From the NCBI GenBank assembly GCA_947482115.1, contig CANKII010000010.1, positions 1-52,711 of the forward strand: DNA of 52,711 nucleotides. Reading direction: 5' to 3'. Each line of letters begins with the position of its first letter. Position 1 is the stretch's first letter. Under the pieces are notes generated by a model. The model had not been told where the DNA came from and did no database searches. It saw only the letters and a list, made by a program, of their open reading frames with translations. This document shows positions 41,043 through 52,546 of this stretch, piece after piece. The DNA comes from Fibrobacterota bacterium. Lineage in GTDB: Bacteria; Fibrobacterota; Fibrobacteria; UBA11236. The translations under genes were made by a program, and so were the position numbers.

Positions 41043-41465
41043 TTATTTCTTTTTGCCTTTGGCGGCGGGGGCGGCTTTACCGACCGGAGCACCAGCCTTG
41101 GGCTTCTTCACGCCGTACAAGGAACGGCTTTGACGACGGCCTTCAACACCGGAGGTATCGAGAGTACCGCGAATGATATGATAGCGCACACCCGGAACGT
41201 CCTTGACGCGACCACCGCGAATCAGAACGATCGAATGCTCTTGCAAGTTATGACCTTCACCCGGGATGTAGCAGGTCACTTCCATTTTGTTGGAAAGACG
41301 CACGCGGGCAATTTTACGCAAAGCCGAGTTCGGCTTTTTGGGCGTGGTGGTATAAACACGAGTGCAAACTCCGCGCTTTTGCGGGCTTCCCATCAAAGCG
41401 GGAGCCTTGCTCTTGACGCGCTGGGCCTGGCGGCCTTTTCGGATTAATTGACTGATCGTCGGCAA
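41043..41465 (-). CDS. rpsL: 30S ribosomal protein S12
   Basis: A 140-residue S12 located at the decoding centre. The hallmark [21 protein letters not shown] (about 40-60) is intact, with lysines at the positions where streptomycin-resistance changes occur elsewhere, so the sequence is of the sensitive type. [28 protein letters not shown] is also conserved. The C-terminal tail is extended by an Ala/Lys-rich stretch ([16 protein letters not shown]), longer than in E. coli (124 residues). It starts 93 bp after the rpoC stop, so it probably belongs to the rpoBC transcript or has its own promoter in that gap. Confidence 0.97.
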   Translation of the reverse strand: MPTISQLIRKGRQAQRVKSKAPALMGSPQKRGVCTRVYTTTPKKPNSALRKIARVRLSNKMEVTCYIPGEGHNLQEHSIVLIRGGRVKDVPGVRYHIIRGTLDTSGVEGRRQSRSLYGVKKPKAGAPVGKAAPAAKGKKK

Positions 41466-41537
41466 AGTGACTCCAAATACGTTTTAGGGTGGTGAAACCT
41501 AGTTTTTGAACTCCATTAACGTCAAGGCCTTACGCCC

Positions 41538-41565
41538 TGTTTAAGGCCCTGACGGGCCTTAAACA
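41538..41565 (-). promoter_or_regulatory. Hairpin over the rpoC stop codon
   Basis: A 12-bp perfect stem (TGTTTAAGGCCC / GGGCCTTAAACA) with a TGAC/GTCA tetraloop. The rpoC stop (41559-41561) is in the stem. No T run follows on the minus strand, so it is more likely an RNA-processing or stability element than a terminator. Confidence 0.65.
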
Positions 41566-44500
41566 ACGCTCTCATTGGAAAAAATCGACTCTTCCACGCC
41601 CGTTCCGCTGGCCAATTCCTCGGCAGCAAGACGTGCGGAAGCTTCTTCTTCCGCTTCGGCATCCAAGTCCTTGACCCGGATCTTGTTGATCCCGATATTT
41701 CCCGTCCCGGAGGGGATGAGGTGACCCATGATGACGTTTTCCTTGAGACCTTCCAAAGTGTCCATTTTGCCGGCAATCGCGGCATTGGTGAGCACCTTGG
41801 TCGTTTCCTGGAAGGAAGCCGCGGAGATGAAACTGTCGGTGCCCAGAGAGGCCTTGGTGATTCCCAACAAGAGGGGCCGGAATGTCGCCGGTTTGCCGCC
41901 GATGTTGGTGACACGCAGATTCTCGGCGCGCAACTTGGCCTTGGAAATATCCTCGCTCTCCAGCAAATCGCTGTCGCCCGGATTTTCGACCTGCACTTTG
42001 CGCATCATCTGGCGGACGATGCACTCGATGTGCTTGTCGGAAATGGTCACACCCTGCAAACGATACACGGCCTGAATTTCTTCCACGAGATAACGCTGCA
42101 CTTCGGCGTCACCGGAAATGCGGAGAATATCATGCGGATCAATCGGACCGTCGCAAAGCTTGTCGCCGCTGCGAACGCGGTCGCCCGGATGCACGGTGAC
42201 GTGTTTGCCGCGCGGAATGAGATAGGATTCCTTGACTTCGTTGTCGGAAATGACAATGCGCTGCTGGCCGCGTTCGACTTCACCGAATTCCACGATGCCG
42301 TCAATGGCCGAAACCACGGCAGGACTCTTGGGGCGGCGAGCTTCGAACAATTCGGCCACACGCGGAAGACCGCCGGTGATGTCGCGGGTTTTGCCGGCGG
42401 CACGGGCAATCTTCACAAGAGCATCACCGGAGTGAACGGCGTCGTTGTGACGGAACTGCAGATACGCATTCTCGGGAACGGAATAACGGCCCAGTTTGGC
42501 ACCGGTTTCCGCGTCAACGATGTTGATGTGCGGATGCAAACGCGCGCGCTTGTCACGAATCACCCGCAACTGTTCAATGCCGGTCGCGTCGTCAAACTCG
42601 GTGACGAAAGTGACGCCATCCTTCAATCCGTCGAATTCCACTTTACCGGAATTGCGGCTGATGATCAAAGTATTGTACGGATCCCAATCGAAAAGCAAGG
42701 TTCCGGTTTTCACGGACTGGCCGTCGTTCACCTTCAACACCGAACCGTAAGGAACCACATAGCGGACCTTGGTGATTCCATGTTCGTCGACGAGGGACAT
42801 TTCACCGGAACGCGAGGTGACCACCTTTTCGCCCTTGCGGGAGGTTACGGTTTCCACTTCGATCAAATTGACCTTGCAATCCCACTTCGACTTTTTGTGC
42901 GACTCGGCCGTCATACGGGAAGCCGCACCGCCGATGTGGAAGGTACGGAGCGTAAGCTGGGTACCCGGTTCACCGATGGACTGGGCCGCCACAACGCCGA
43001 CCGCTTCACCGACATCGATCTTGCGACCGTTGGCGAGGTTACGACCGTAGCACTTGGCGCAAACGCCTCTCCAGGCTTCGCAAGTCAGCACAGAACGGAC
43101 GCGAACGCTTTCGAGACCGGCTTGGCCGATTTTTTCCGCGAGGGCTTCGTCGATCAGCTGACCGGCGGGGCAAATGAGTTCGTCGTTCACGGGATGATAA
43201 ACATCGTCACAGGTGACGCGACCCAGTATTTTTTCCTGAATGGCAACGACCACATCGTCGCCTTCCATGGTGTCGCGCATTTCAAGACCCAGCACCGTGC
43301 CGCAATCTTCCTCGTTGATCACAAGATCCTGCGCCACGTCCACAAGACGACGCGTCAGGTAACCGGCGTCCGCAGTCTTCAGAGCGGTATCGGCCAAACC
43401 TTTACGGGCACCGTGAGTCGAAATGAAGTACTCCAGCACATTAAGACCTTCTCGGAAGCAGGAAAGAATCGGGTTTTCGATAATTTCATGACCCGTAATT
43501 TTCTTCTGCGGCTTGGACATCAATCCGCGCATACCGGAGAGCTGTTTGATCTGTTCGCGGCTACCGCGGGCACCGGACACGGCCATCATGTACACGGGGT
43601 TGAATCCGTCGCGATCCTGCGAAAGCTTTTCGTACACGAGCGAAGCCACGTCGTTGGTGGTGTGCGACCACAAGTCGACGATCTGATTGTAGCGTTCGCC
43701 GTCCGTGATGACGCCGTTTTCGTACAACTCGACGATCTTGTCGGCTTTTTTCTGGCTTTGCGAAATCATCTCATGCTTTTCAGGCGGGATGATCATGTCG
43801 CTAATACCGATGCTCATTCCACCGCGTGTCGCCCAACGGAAACCGGTTTCCTTGATGGCGTCAAGGAACTGGCAGGTTTTCTCGTTGCCAGCGATACGGA
43901 AATACCGGTCGATGGTTTGCGAAATGGTTTTCTTGTCGAACGTCTTGTTAAGGAATCCGAGTTCCTTGGGAACGACCTGATTGAGAATGACGCGGCCCGT
44001 CGAAGTTTCGACCAGCTTGCCATCCATCATCACCTTCACCAACACGTGAAGATCCACAATGCCTTCTTCAAATGCGCGAATGGCTTCATCCGGAGTGGAG
44101 AAACGCTTACCGGCACCCTTGCCCGTCGTCTTGACGGCGGAGAGGTAATAGCAACCGAGCACGATATCTTGCGAAGGCACCGCAATGGGCTGGCCCGACG
44201 CCGGATGCAGAATATTGTTCGCCGCAATCATGAGAATGCGGGTTTCCAGCTGCGCTTCAAAAGACAGCGGCAAGTGAACAGCCATTTGATCGCCGTCAAA
44301 GTCAGCGTTAAAGGCGGTGCAAACCAGCGGGTGAAGACGGATCGCCTTGCCTTCAATGAGCTTGGGATAAAATCCCTGAATGCCCAAACGGTGCAAGGTC
44401 GGAGCGCGGTTCAAGAGCACGGGATGATCGTCGATGATCTCCTCGAGAATGTCCCACACTTCGGGGCGTTCTTTTTCCACGAACTTTTTGGCGGATTTCA

Positions 44501-45668
44501 CCGTATGCACAAAGCCGCGCTCTTCAAGCCTTTGAATGATAAAGGGCTTGTAAAGTTCGAGGGCCATGGGCTTGGGTAAACCGCACTGGTGAATCTTCAG
44601 CTCGGGACCGACCACGATGACGGAACGGCCGGAATAGTCCACGCGCTTGCCGAGCAAGTTCTGACGGAAGCGGCCCTGCTTGCCCTTGAGCAATTCGGAC
44701 AGCGACTTGAGCGGACGACGATTTTCACCCTTGACGGAAAAAGTGCGGCGGCCGTTGTCGAACAACACGTCGACAGCTTCCTGAAGCATGCGCTTTTCGT
44801 TGCGCAAAATGACTTCGGGCGCTTTGATGTCGATCAGTTTCTTGAGACGGTTATTGCGGTTGATGACGCGGCGATACAGATCGTTGAGATCGGAAGTCGC
44901 AAAACGTCCGCCTTCCAGCGGAACCAGCGGACGCAAATCCGGCGGGATGACAGGAATCACATCCAGCACCATCCACTCGGGACGGTTGGGCGATTTACGG
45001 AAAGCTTCGACAACCTTGAGGCGCTTCAGCAATTCCTGCTTACGCTGGCTGCTGGTTTCGGTTTTGATGCGCGCGCGCATGTCATGTGACAGTGAGTCGG
45101 CATCAATCTCGGCCAGCAATTGCTTGATGGCGGGAGCACCCATCTTGGCGTCAAAGTGACGGCCTTCATCTTCCAGGTCGATGTATTCGTCTTCGGTGAT
45201 GAGCTGACCCGGCTTTAATTCCGTATCGCCCGAATCAATCACGATATACGATTCATGGTAAATGACGCGTTCGAGGTTGGTCACGGAAATACCGAGCAAG
45301 GCGCCGACCGTGGAAGGCAGACTCTTGAAGAACCAGATGTGAACCACGGGCACAGCCAGTTCAATGTGGCCCATGCGCTCGCGACGCACCTTGGAGTGGG
45401 TGACTTCCACACCGCAACGATCGCAAACCACACCGCGATAGCGAATGCGCTTGTACTTGCCGCAGCTGCATTCCCAGTTCTTCACCGGGCCAAAAATGCG
45501 TTCGCAGAACAAGCCGTCCTTCTCGGGTTTGAAGGATCGGTAGTTGATCGTTTCCGGTTTGGTCACTTCGCCGTAGGACCAGCCGCGAATGACGTCCGGA
45601 GAGGCCAGCTGAATGCTGATCCCTTCCTTGGGTTTCGCGTCCTGGACGATTTCTTGTGTCTCGTTCAT
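41559..45668 (-). CDS. rpoC: DNA-directed RNA polymerase subunit beta'
   Basis: A 1369-residue beta' subunit. The N-terminal zinc site is [22 protein letters not shown] (about 61-82). The active-site Mg motif [12 protein letters not shown] is present (about 449-460). The second zinc site is [15 protein letters not shown] (about 848-862). The bridge/trigger region includes [16 protein letters not shown]. Length and order are normal, without large insertions. It is transcribed after rpoB with a 38-bp gap. The start ATG is complementary to 45666-45668, with AAGGAAATTCCA upstream. Confidence 0.98.
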   Translation of the reverse strand: MNETQEIVQDAKPKEGISIQLASPDVIRGWSYGEVTKPETINYRSFKPEKDGLFCERIFGPVKNWECSCGKYKRIRYRGVVCDRCGVEVTHSKVRRERMGHIELAVPVVHIWFFKSLPSTVGALLGISVTNLERVIYHESYIVIDSGDTELKPGQLITEDEYIDLEDEGRHFDAKMGAPAIKQLLAEIDADSLSHDMRARIKTETSSQRKQELLKRLKVVEAFRKSPNRPEWMVLDVIPVIPPDLRPLVPLEGGRFATSDLNDLYRRVINRNNRLKKLIDIKAPEVILRNEKRMLQEAVDVLFDNGRRTFSVKGENRRPLKSLSELLKGKQGRFRQNLLGKRVDYSGRSVIVVGPELKIHQCGLPKPMALELYKPFIIQRLEERGFVHTVKSAKKFVEKERPEVWDILEEIIDDHPVLLNRAPTLHRLGIQGFYPKLIEGKAIRLHPLVCTAFNADFDGDQMAVHLPLSFEAQLETRILMIAANNILHPASGQPIAVPSQDIVLGCYYLSAVKTTGKGAGKRFSTPDEAIRAFEEGIVDLHVLVKVMMDGKLVETSTGRVILNQVVPKELGFLNKTFDKKTISQTIDRYFRIAGNEKTCQFLDAIKETGFRWATRGGMSIGISDMIIPPEKHEMISQSQKKADKIVELYENGVITDGERYNQIVDLWSHTTNDVASLVYEKLSQDRDGFNPVYMMAVSGARGSREQIKQLSGMRGLMSKPQKKITGHEIIENPILSCFREGLNVLEYFISTHGARKGLADTALKTADAGYLTRRLVDVAQDLVINEEDCGTVLGLEMRDTMEGDDVVVAIQEKILGRVTCDDVYHPVNDELICPAGQLIDEALAEKIGQAGLESVRVRSVLTCEAWRGVCAKCYGRNLANGRKIDVGEAVGVVAAQSIGEPGTQLTLRTFHIGGAASRMTAESHKKSKWDCKVNLIEVETVTSRKGEKVVTSRSGEMSLVDEHGITKVRYVVPYGSVLKVNDGQSVKTGTLLFDWDPYNTLIISRNSGKVEFDGLKDGVTFVTEFDDATGIEQLRVIRDKRARLHPHINIVDAETGAKLGRYSVPENAYLQFRHNDAVHSGDALVKIARAAGKTRDITGGLPRVAELFEARRPKSPAVVSAIDGIVEFGEVERGQQRIVISDNEVKESYLIPRGKHVTVHPGDRVRSGDKLCDGPIDPHDILRISGDAEVQRYLVEEIQAVYRLQGVTISDKHIECIVRQMMRKVQVENPGDSDLLESEDISKAKLRAENLRVTNIGGKPATFRPLLLGITKASLGTDSFISAASFQETTKVLTNAAIAGKMDTLEGLKENVIMGHLIPSGTGNIGINKIRVKDLDAEAEEEASARLAAEELASGTGVEESIFSNESVV

Positions 45669-45706
45669 TGGAATTTCCTTCCGACTCTTATCCAGATTTT
45701 TTCAGC

Positions 45707-48700
45707 TTAGGCCAAATCTTCTTCGTTTTGCAGGAACTTCACGTCGAGGCAAAGCGCTTGCATTTCCTTGATGAGCACATTGAAGGATTCCGGCACGCCG
45801 GGACGCGGCGCGTTCTCACCCTTGACAATGGCTTCGTAAATCTTGGAACGGCCCATGACATCATCCGACTTCACCGTCAGGAGTTCCTGCAGGGTGTAAG
45901 CCGCACCATAGGCTTCGAGCGCCCACACTTCCATTTCACCGAAGCGCTGGCCGCCGAACTGCGACTTGCCGCCCAACGGCTGCTGGGTGACGAGCGAGTA
46001 AGGCCCGATGGACCGGGCGTGGATCTTGTCATCCACCAAGTGACCCAGCTTGAGCATGTACATGTATCCGACGGTCACTTCGTTGTGAAGCTTGTCGCCG
46101 GTGCGTCCGTCGAACAAAACCGTTTTACCGTTGACGGGTCTTCCGGCTTCCTTCAACAATCCCAGCACGTCGTCGTAGCTGGCACCGTCAAACACCGGAG
46201 TCGCAACCTTGAGGCCCAAAGCCGCAGCCGCCCAACCCAAATGCGTTTCGAGAACCTGACCCACGTTCATACGCGAAGGCACACCGAGCGGATTCAAGAG
46301 AATCTGAACGGGAGTTCCGTCCGGCATGAAAGGCATGTCTTCGACCGGAACGATCTTGGAAATCACACCCTTGTTCCCATGGCGACCGGCCATTTTATCA
46401 CCCACCGAAACCTTGCGCTTCTTGGCGATGTAAACCTTGACCAATTGCAACACGCCTGGCTTGAGTTCATCGCCGCGGATAATCTTGTCGATTTCCTTGT
46501 CGAGTTCCTCTTCGAGGCGCAGAATCATTTCATTCGCCGTTTGCAAAACTTTTTCCGCGATGGTGTTGGCGGCCTTGTCGGACGTCAAACCTTCGGGAAC
46601 ATGCACTTCGGAGAAGTTCATCTTCTGCAAAAGTTTCTCGGTGAACTTTTTGCCACGGGCCATGAGCAGTTCATGCGTTGCGCCGTCGCGAATTTCCTGC
46701 GCATCCTTGCCATCCAGCACTTCCAGCAACTTCTTGTCGCGGGCGGCGGTGATGTTCTGAATGCGCTCGCCGATCTCGGCGCGCAACTCGTCGATGCGCT
46801 CCTTGTCGGTCTTCTTGGTTTTCTTGTCGCGTTCCTTGCGGGAGAAGGTGCGCGTCTCCACCACGATACCCTTCATTCCGGGAGGAGCTTTCAAAGAGCT
46901 GTCGCGAACATCACCGGCTTTTTCGCCGAAGATGGCGCGCAACAAGCGCTCTTCCGGTGACAATTCGGTTTCACCCTTCGGTGTCACCTTGCCGACCAGA
47001 ATATCGCCCGCTTCCACATCCGCACCGACGCGGATGATTCCGTTCTCATCGAGGTTGCGCAAGGCTTCCTCGGAGACGTTCGGAATTTCACGGGTCAGTT
47101 CTTCGGGACCCCGCTTGGTGTCGCGTACTTCGAGTTCGTATTCCTCAATGTGAATCGAGGTGAACGTATCCTTCTTGCACAACTCTTCGGAGACGATGAT
47201 GGCGTCTTCGTAGTTGTAACCGTTCCAAGGCAAAAAGCCGACCAGAATGTTTTTGCCCAATGCGAGCTCACCCTGATGCGTGCTGGAACCATCGGCCAAA
47301 ACCTGGCCTTTCTTCACGGTTTGGCCCAACTTCACCACAGCCCGCTGATTGATGCAGGAATCCTGATTGCTGCGTTCGAACTTGCGCAAATGATGCGTAT
47401 CGAATTCCGGAACATCGAGGAAGTCGGTGGCCTGCTTCTTGGATTCTTCGCGCTTGATGACGATGGTATGGGCATCCACATGGGAAACCACGCCATTATT
47501 ATAAGCGATGACCATGGCGCCGGAATCGTATGCAGCGCGGCCTTCAAGACCCGTGCCCACGAGAGGCGACTCGGGGATCAACAATGGCACCGCTTGGCGC
47601 TGCATGTTGGAACCCATCAAAGCGCGGTTCGCGTCATCATGTTCAAGGAAGGGGATCAATCCGGCGGCGATGGACACGAGCTGCTTGGGCGAAACGTCCA
47701 TGAGCTGAACCTGATCGCGCGGAATGACGGGGAAATCACCCTGCTTGCGCACGATGACCCATTCATTCACGAAACGATTCTTCTCGTCGATCTTGGTCGA
47801 GGCCGGAGCCACGTTATAATCGTCTTCCTGATCGGCCGTGAGGAACACGGTTTCATTTCCGACGACTCCGTTTTTGACCTTGCGATACGGCGTTTCAATG
47901 AAGCCGTATTGATTCACACGGGCATAGGCGGCCAGCGAAGAGATCAAACCGATGTTCGGACCTTCAGGTGTTTCAATCGGGCACAAACGGCCATAGTGAC
48001 TGTGATGCACGTCGCGGACTTCAAATCCGGCGCGCTCACGCGTCAAACCACCCGGGCCAAGGGCCGACATGCGGCGCTTGTGGGTGAGTTCGGCGAGCGG
48101 ATTCATTTGATCCATGAACTGCGAAAGCTGCGAGGAACCGAAGAACGTGGAGATCACCGTGCTCACCGTGCGGGCGTTCACGAGATCCTGTGGCGTCACT
48201 TCTTCCGTGTCGCGCAACGACAAGCGCTCGCGAATGGTGCGGGACATGCGCGTGAGGCCGAGTGAGAATTGGTTGCCCAAAAGCTCTCCCACGGAACGAA
48301 CGCGGCGGTTGCCCAAATGATCGATATCGTCGAGGATGCCCTGATTCTCAAACAAGGTGGTGAGATAACGCATGATGGACAGGAAATCGTCCTTGGTCAG
48401 CGTCATGGTGCTCATCGGCACTTCCATCTTGAGACGGCTGTTCATGCGATAGCGGCCGACTTCGCCGAGGTCATAACGCTTGTCGTCAAAGAACAGGCGC
48501 TCCAGCAACGTGCGCGCAGTCGCGACGTTGGGGGGATCTCCCGGACGGATCAAGGTGTAAATGCGGAACAAAGCCTCTTCCTCGGTGGAAGTAGGGTCCG
48601 CGTTCAAGGTGTTGTGCAAAACCGGATTTTGATCCAGATTGGCGATGACTTTAATCTTCTTATAGCCCGCTTCTTGAGCGCGCTTGAGAATGACGGGAGT

Positions 48701-49468
48701 GACCACGGTGTTCGCATCGGAGATCAACTCACCGGTATGCGGATCGACCAAATCTTCCCAGAGGACTTTTTCGTCCAAATCCTCGGCCGTAACCGAAACA
48801 TCTTCCGGCTGATAGAACAGTTTGACAATGTCGTTGTTGCGCGAGAAACCGATGGCGCGCAACAGAATGGTGGCGGGAATTTTGCGGCGGCGATCGATGT
48901 TGATGTACATCGCTTCGTTGACATCCACGAGAAATTCCACCCACGAGCCGCGATACGGAATGACGCGGGCTTTGAGGATGCGCTTGCCATTGGTGTGCGT
49001 CTCTTCGTCAAAGCTCACGCCCGGTGAACGATGCAGCTGCGACACAATGACGCGCTCCGCGCCGTTGATGATGAACGTCCCGTTGCGGGTGATCAGGGGA
49101 AGATCGCCGATGTACACATCGTTGGTGATCTTTTCGACAAACTTGCGCTCTTCGCCTTCGCCTTCAAAAATATTGAGGCTCAAGGTGGCCTTCAGCGGAG
49201 CGGCAAAAGTCATTCCGCGCTTCTGGCATTCCTCGATGGAATACTTGGGAACGCCCAGCGTATATCCCTCGTACTCGAGGGAATACTGTTCCTTGACATC
49301 GGTGATCGGAAAGACCTCAACAAAGATCTTTTGCAATCCCTCTTTCTTCCGTTCCTTGGGCAGCACACCCGCCTGGATGAAACGGTTGAACGAGTTTACC
49401 TGCACATCGAGCAGATAAGGGAGATCGAAATTAAACCGACTCGAGGAATATGTTTTTCTCTCAACCAT
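45707..49468 (-). CDS. rpoB: DNA-directed RNA polymerase subunit beta
   Basis: A 1253-residue beta subunit that begins [20 protein letters not shown]. The rifampicin region reads [53 protein letters not shown]; the Ser, Asp, His and Ser positions most often changed in resistant mutants are wild type, with Met in place of the usual Asn after DQ. The C-terminal [30 protein letters not shown] is conserved. It lacks the larger lineage insertions of gamma-proteobacterial RpoB (1342 residues). It lies behind rplL across an attenuator-like hairpin. Confidence 0.98.
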   Translation of the reverse strand: MVERKTYSSSRFNFDLPYLLDVQVNSFNRFIQAGVLPKERKKEGLQKIFVEVFPITDVKEQYSLEYEGYTLGVPKYSIEECQKRGMTFAAPLKATLSLNIFEGEGEERKFVEKITNDVYIGDLPLITRNGTFIINGAERVIVSQLHRSPGVSFDEETHTNGKRILKARVIPYRGSWVEFLVDVNEAMYINIDRRRKIPATILLRAIGFSRNNDIVKLFYQPEDVSVTAEDLDEKVLWEDLVDPHTGELISDANTVVTPVILKRAQEAGYKKIKVIANLDQNPVLHNTLNADPTSTEEEALFRIYTLIRPGDPPNVATARTLLERLFFDDKRYDLGEVGRYRMNSRLKMEVPMSTMTLTKDDFLSIMRYLTTLFENQGILDDIDHLGNRRVRSVGELLGNQFSLGLTRMSRTIRERLSLRDTEEVTPQDLVNARTVSTVISTFFGSSQLSQFMDQMNPLAELTHKRRMSALGPGGLTRERAGFEVRDVHHSHYGRLCPIETPEGPNIGLISSLAAYARVNQYGFIETPYRKVKNGVVGNETVFLTADQEDDYNVAPASTKIDEKNRFVNEWVIVRKQGDFPVIPRDQVQLMDVSPKQLVSIAAGLIPFLEHDDANRALMGSNMQRQAVPLLIPESPLVGTGLEGRAAYDSGAMVIAYNNGVVSHVDAHTIVIKREESKKQATDFLDVPEFDTHHLRKFERSNQDSCINQRAVVKLGQTVKKGQVLADGSSTHQGELALGKNILVGFLPWNGYNYEDAIIVSEELCKKDTFTSIHIEEYELEVRDTKRGPEELTREIPNVSEEALRNLDENGIIRVGADVEAGDILVGKVTPKGETELSPEERLLRAIFGEKAGDVRDSSLKAPPGMKGIVVETRTFSRKERDKKTKKTDKERIDELRAEIGERIQNITAARDKKLLEVLDGKDAQEIRDGATHELLMARGKKFTEKLLQKMNFSEVHVPEGLTSDKAANTIAEKVLQTANEMILRLEEELDKEIDKIIRGDELKPGVLQLVKVYIAKKRKVSVGDKMAGRHGNKGVISKIVPVEDMPFMPDGTPVQILLNPLGVPSRMNVGQVLETHLGWAAAALGLKVATPVFDGASYDDVLGLLKEAGRPVNGKTVLFDGRTGDKLHNEVTVGYMYMLKLGHLVDDKIHARSIGPYSLVTQQPLGGKSQFGGQRFGEMEVWALEAYGAAYTLQELLTVKSDDVMGRSKIYEAIVKGENAPRPGVPESFNVLIKEMQALCLDVKFLQNEEDLA

Positions 49469-49485
49469 GTGATCCTACCCCTCAG

Positions 49486-49524
49486 AAAAAAAGGAAAACA
49501 CCCTGACCGCGCCGCGGGTCAGGG
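49486..49524 (-). terminator. Attenuator-like terminator between rplL and rpoB
   Basis: On the minus strand an 8-bp perfect stem CCCTGACC / GGTCAGGG with a GC-rich loop is followed by a T-rich run (TTTTCC then seven T). It lies in the 99-bp rplL-rpoB gap, the place of the known partial terminator in enterobacteria, and would lower rpoBC expression relative to ribosomal proteins. Confidence 0.85.
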
Positions 49525-49567
49525 CGTTTCAAAAACAGAAGTGTCTTCGATCCTTGTTGACCAAGGA

Positions 49568-49963
49568 TTACTTGAGGGCGACCTTCGCGCCGGCTTCCTC
49601 GAGGTCCTTCTTCATCTTTTCGGCATCGGCCTTGGCCACTGCTTCCTTGACGGTTTTGGGAGCTCCGTCGACCAAAGCTTTTGCTTCGGCAAGACCGAGT
49701 GAGGTAAGCGTACGCACGACCTTGATCACATTGATCTTGTTCGCACCGGCGTTCTCGAGAACGACGTCGAATTCCGTCTTCTCTTCGGCGGCAGCGGCGC
49801 CACCGCCGGCGGCGGGGGCCATCGCCACTGCGGCAGCGGCAGCGGCTTCAAGGCCGTATTCGTTCTTCAAGTAGTCGGACAACTCCTTGGCTTGAAGCAA
49901 GGACAATGCGACAATCTTGTCGCCGATATCCTTGATGGCGGGTGTATAGGTTGCTTCTGACAT
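49568..49963 (-). CDS. rplL: 50S ribosomal protein L7/L12
   Basis: A 131-residue stalk protein. The N-terminal dimerisation helix ([20 protein letters not shown]) is followed by an Ala-rich hinge ([22 protein letters not shown], about 35-57) and the factor-binding domain ([68 protein letters not shown]). Its length is slightly above the usual 120-128. Ribosome site GGAGAG precedes the ATG. Confidence 0.97.
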   Translation of the reverse strand: MSEATYTPAIKDIGDKIVALSLLQAKELSDYLKNEYGLEAAAAAAVAMAPAAGGGAAAAEEKTEFDVVLENAGANKINVIKVVRTLTSLGLAEAKALVDGAPKTVKEAVAKADAEKMKKDLEEAGAKVALK

Positions 49964-50005
49964 GGGACTCTCCTTCGTGGATAGGATTGGGTTGACTTGT
50001 TTTTG

Positions 50006-50545
50006 TTAGGCCGAGACAGTCTCGCCTTTTTCGATTTTTTCGACCAAGGCCTGAATCTGGCTCGCGAGTTTTGAACCCGGACCTTTGAACAGACCGATGA
50101 GATTCGCTCCCGGACCCATGGCCAGTGTAATGACCTGAGCCTGAAGTTCGCGCTTGCCCGGCATCTTGGCCAAGGAGGTCAGTTGATCGCCGGCATAAGC
50201 CTGGCCGTCAATGTGAACCGTCTTGACTTTGATGGCATCCTCATTGGTTTTGAGGAACTCCACCAACAATTTGGCGGGAGCCATCGGATCTTCGTTGTCC
50301 GCAAGAATCATGGCGGTCGGACCGACCAGATATTTATCAAGACCCTGGACACCGGCATTGTTCAATGCGCGGCGGATGAGGGTGTTTTTGGACACCCGCA
50401 TGCTGAGGCCTTTCTTGTGCAATGTGCTGCGCAAGACGGTCACTTTTTCCACCGTGAGCCCGGTGAAATCGGCCAGATAGACACCGCTGGATCCCTTGAG
50501 GGATTCGGTCATCTGGTCTACGGCATCATGTTTCAGCGCTGGCAT
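50006..50545 (-). CDS. rplJ: 50S ribosomal protein L10
   Basis: A 179-residue L10, the base of the L7/L12 stalk. GVYLADFTGLTVEKVTVLRSTLHKKGLSMRVSKNTLIRRAL (about 21-61) is the rRNA-binding region. PTAMILADNEDPMAPAKLL follows, and a C-terminal helix (KLASQIQALVEKIEKGE) binds L7/L12 dimers. It sits 10 bp after rplA and 42 bp before rplL. In many bacteria L10 with L7/L12 represses its own operon through an mRNA leader; no clear leader structure is visible in the short gap here. Confidence 0.97.
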   Translation of the reverse strand: MPALKHDAVDQMTESLKGSSGVYLADFTGLTVEKVTVLRSTLHKKGLSMRVSKNTLIRRALNNAGVQGLDKYLVGPTAMILADNEDPMAPAKLLVEFLKTNEDAIKVKTVHIDGQAYAGDQLTSLAKMPGKRELQAQVITLAMGPGANLIGLFKGPGSKLASQIQALVEKIEKGETVSA

Positions 50546-50555
50546 GGGACTTTCC

Positions 50556-51245
50556 TTACTTGACCATGGAACGATCGACCCGGACGCCCGGAGTCATGGT
50601 TCCTGCAATGGTGAGACTCTTGACATATACACCTTTGGCGGTGGAAGGCTTGGCCTTCGCCACCGAGTCGATGAGCATTTCCGCGTTTTCCTTGAGCTGA
50701 TCCAGCGTGAAGGACAATTTGCCCACCGGCGCATGAATGTTGGAACCCTTGTCGACGCGATAAGAAATCTTACCGGCCTTGAGCTCCTTGATGACCTGGG
50801 CGACGTTGACCGTAACCGTGCCGGCCTTGGGGCTCGGCATCAATCCACGGGGACCGAGCACGCGCGCCACCTTACCCACCAAGGGCATCATGTCGGGCGA
50901 AGCCACCACCGCATCAAAATCCATCCAGCCGTCGAGAATTTTCTGAACCAATTCTTCAGCGCCCACAAAGTCGGCACCGGCAGTCGTTGCGGCCTTCTCC
51001 AATTCGCCCTTGGCGAAAGCGAGGATGCGCACTTTTTTTCCGGTTCCATGCGGCAGGGCCACGTTTCCACGCACCACCTGATCGCTATGACGCGGATCGA
51101 CACCGAGATTCATATGCACTTCGAGCGAGAAATCGGCCTTGTACTTACCGGTTCCCTTCAAGATCTGGATCGCTTCAGCCAAGGCGTATTCCTTGCCTGG
51201 AACAATTTTCTCCGCAATGCTGCGGTAGTTTTTACTGCGCTTCAT
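50556..51245 (-). CDS. rplA: 50S ribosomal protein L1
   Basis: A 229-residue L1 of standard length. Typical blocks are VDPRHSDQVVRGNVALPHGTGKKVRILAFAKGE (about 49-81) and ARVLGPRGLMPSPKAGTVTVNVAQVIKELKAGKISYRVDKGSNIHAPVGKLSF (about 127-179), which hold the rRNA-binding residues. It forms the mobile L1 stalk at the E site. It follows rplK by 12 bp, the usual order. Confidence 0.97.
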   Translation of the reverse strand: MKRSKNYRSIAEKIVPGKEYALAEAIQILKGTGKYKADFSLEVHMNLGVDPRHSDQVVRGNVALPHGTGKKVRILAFAKGELEKAATTAGADFVGAEELVQKILDGWMDFDAVVASPDMMPLVGKVARVLGPRGLMPSPKAGTVTVNVAQVIKELKAGKISYRVDKGSNIHAPVGKLSFTLDQLKENAEMLIDSVAKAKPSTAKGVYVKSLTIAGTMTPGVRVDRSMVK

Positions 51246-51257
51246 CGATCCTGCCCT

Positions 51258-51683
51258 TTATTTAACGATGTCCAAGCCCATGCTCTTGGCGGTACCTTCG
51301 ACCATGGAGCAGGCTGATGTCAAATTTTCCGTGTTGAGATCCGGCATTTTCATCTTGGCGATCTCTTCGATCTGCTTCAGGGTGATCTTGCCGACTTTTT
51401 TGCGATTGGGTTCGCCGGAACCCTTTTCCAGACTGATGGCCTTCTTGATCAATTCCGCCACGGGGGGCGTCTTGGTCACAAAGGTGAAGGAGCGATCGGC
51501 ATACACCGTGATGACAACGGGGATGATGTAGCCCTTCTTGTCCTGCGTGGCGGCATTGAACGCCTTGCAGAATTCCATGATGTTGAGACCGCGCTGACCG
51601 AGCGCAGGACCAATGGGAGGCGAAGGATTCGCCGAGCCGGCCTGCACCTGCAGTTTGATGTATCCAGTAATCTTCTTAGCCAC
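51258..51683 (-). CDS. rplK: 50S ribosomal protein L11
   Basis: A 141-residue L11 of standard length. The N-terminal [37 protein letters not shown] (about 8-44) and the C-terminal rRNA-binding domain ([48 protein letters not shown]) are both clear. It helps form the GTPase-associated centre. It lies 27 bp after nusG. Confidence 0.97.
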   Translation of the reverse strand: MAKKITGYIKLQVQAGSANPSPPIGPALGQRGLNIMEFCKAFNAATQDKKGYIIPVVITVYADRSFTFVTKTPPVAELIKKAISLEKGSGEPNRKKVGKITLKQIEEIAKMKMPDLNTENLTSACSMVEGTAKSMGLDIVK

Positions 51684-51710
51684 GTTGACTCCTCATTCCA
51701 TTCTTGCGGA

Positions 51711-52238
51711 TCAGACCGCGTCCACTTGGCCGAAATCGAGTTCCACCGGAGTGGAACGGCCGAACACGCTGACCATGACCTTGATTTTGCCTTTTTCGGG
51801 ATTGATTTCTTCAACCGTTCCGTCGAAATCCTTGAAGGGCCCGTCCTTGATGCGAATCTTGTCGCCGCTGCGGAACGGGATTTCCATGACGCCGTTTTCC
51901 GCAGCCTCGGGTGTTCCCTGTCCGAGAATGCGATCCACCTCGCTTTTGCGCATCGGTTGCGGCTTGTTGTCCACGCCCACAAAATGCGTCACACCCGGAA
52001 TGTCGGTGACGCAATGCATGGTGTCCTTGTTCATTTCCATCTCAACGATGAGATAGCTGGGAAAGAACTTGCGATCGCGAACCGTCTTTTTGCCCTTTTG
52101 CACCGTCGTCACTTCGCGCATGGGAAGAAGCACTCTTCCGATTTGATCGCGCAGGCCGTTTTTTTCCACAACGGCATCCAGGTGCTGCTTCACCTTGCCC
52201 TCTTGGCCTGAATAAGTATGAACGACGTACCACTTCAC
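51711..52238 (-). CDS. nusG: Transcription termination/antitermination protein NusG
   Basis: A 175-residue NusG. The N-terminal NGN domain opens KWYVVHTYSGQEGKVKQHLD and includes LLPMREVTTVQKGKKTVRDRKFFPSYLIVEMEM. The KOW domain is FRSGDKIRIKDGPFKDFDGTVEEINPEKGKIKVMVSVFGRSTPVELDFGQVDAV. It binds the RNA polymerase clamp and couples transcription to Rho or to ribosomes. The start is a GTG (complement of 52236-52238) preceded by TGAGGAAT; there is no ATG in a suitable place, and a longer frame from 52310 would overlap secE. Confidence 0.95.
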   Translation of the reverse strand: MKWYVVHTYSGQEGKVKQHLDAVVEKNGLRDQIGRVLLPMREVTTVQKGKKTVRDRKFFPSYLIVEMEMNKDTMHCVTDIPGVTHFVGVDNKPQPMRKSEVDRILGQGTPEAAENGVMEIPFRSGDKIRIKDGPFKDFDGTVEEINPEKGKIKVMVSVFGRSTPVELDFGQVDAV

Positions 52239-52257
52239 TTTTTTATTCCTCAGTCCC

Positions 52258-52440
52258 TCAGCCCAAAACGAGCCGGACGATGTATCCCAACACAAAGTCC
52301 ACCACACCAACGAACACCGTCGAAAGCAGGGTGAAAATGATCACGGTAACTGTGGCACCCTTGAGCTCATCGCGGGTCGGCCAAGTGACCTTACGCAGCT
52401 CCTGGATCACGTCCCGGATATAATTTTGAAAACCACGCAT
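52258..52440 (-). CDS. secE: Preprotein translocase subunit SecE
   Basis: A 60-residue, single-membrane-span SecE of the short type. It opens MRGFQNYIRDVIQELRKVTWPTRDELKGAT, with the conserved RKVTWPTRDE amphipathic helix. The membrane span is VTVIIFTLLSTVFVGVVDFVLGYIV (about 31-55). It clamps the SecYEG channel. The start is ATG 52440; the longer open frame to 52488 enters the tRNA gene and is rejected. It is followed by nusG after 19 bp, the usual pairing. Confidence 0.95.
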   Translation of the reverse strand: MRGFQNYIRDVIQELRKVTWPTRDELKGATVTVIIFTLLSTVFVGVVDFVLGYIVRLVLG

Positions 52441-52458
52441 TCTCGTTTTCCATTTTCC

Positions 52459-52530
52459 AGGCCAGGGGGGACTTGAACCCACAACCAACGGTTTTGGAGA
52501 CCGCTACTCTACCAATTGAGCTACTGACCT
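52459..52530 (-). tRNA. trnW: tRNA-Trp (anticodon CCA)
   Basis: A 72-nt cloverleaf is readable on the minus strand. The acceptor stem is AGGTCAG / CTGGCCT (one G-T pair), the D arm is GCTC-AATTGGTA-GAGT, the anticodon loop is CTCCAAA with CCA, and the T loop is TTCAAGT. The T stem has one apparent T-C mismatch. No CCA is encoded. Its place between tuf and secE is the conserved one in many bacteria. Confidence 0.93.
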
Positions 52531-52546
52531 TTGGTTTTTCTCTCCG

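Noticed and set aside
41721-44579. 952-residue plus-strand open frame within rpoC
   Set aside because: It is antisense to highly conserved rpoC sequence and has no recognisable motifs; long antisense frames are expected from codon bias.
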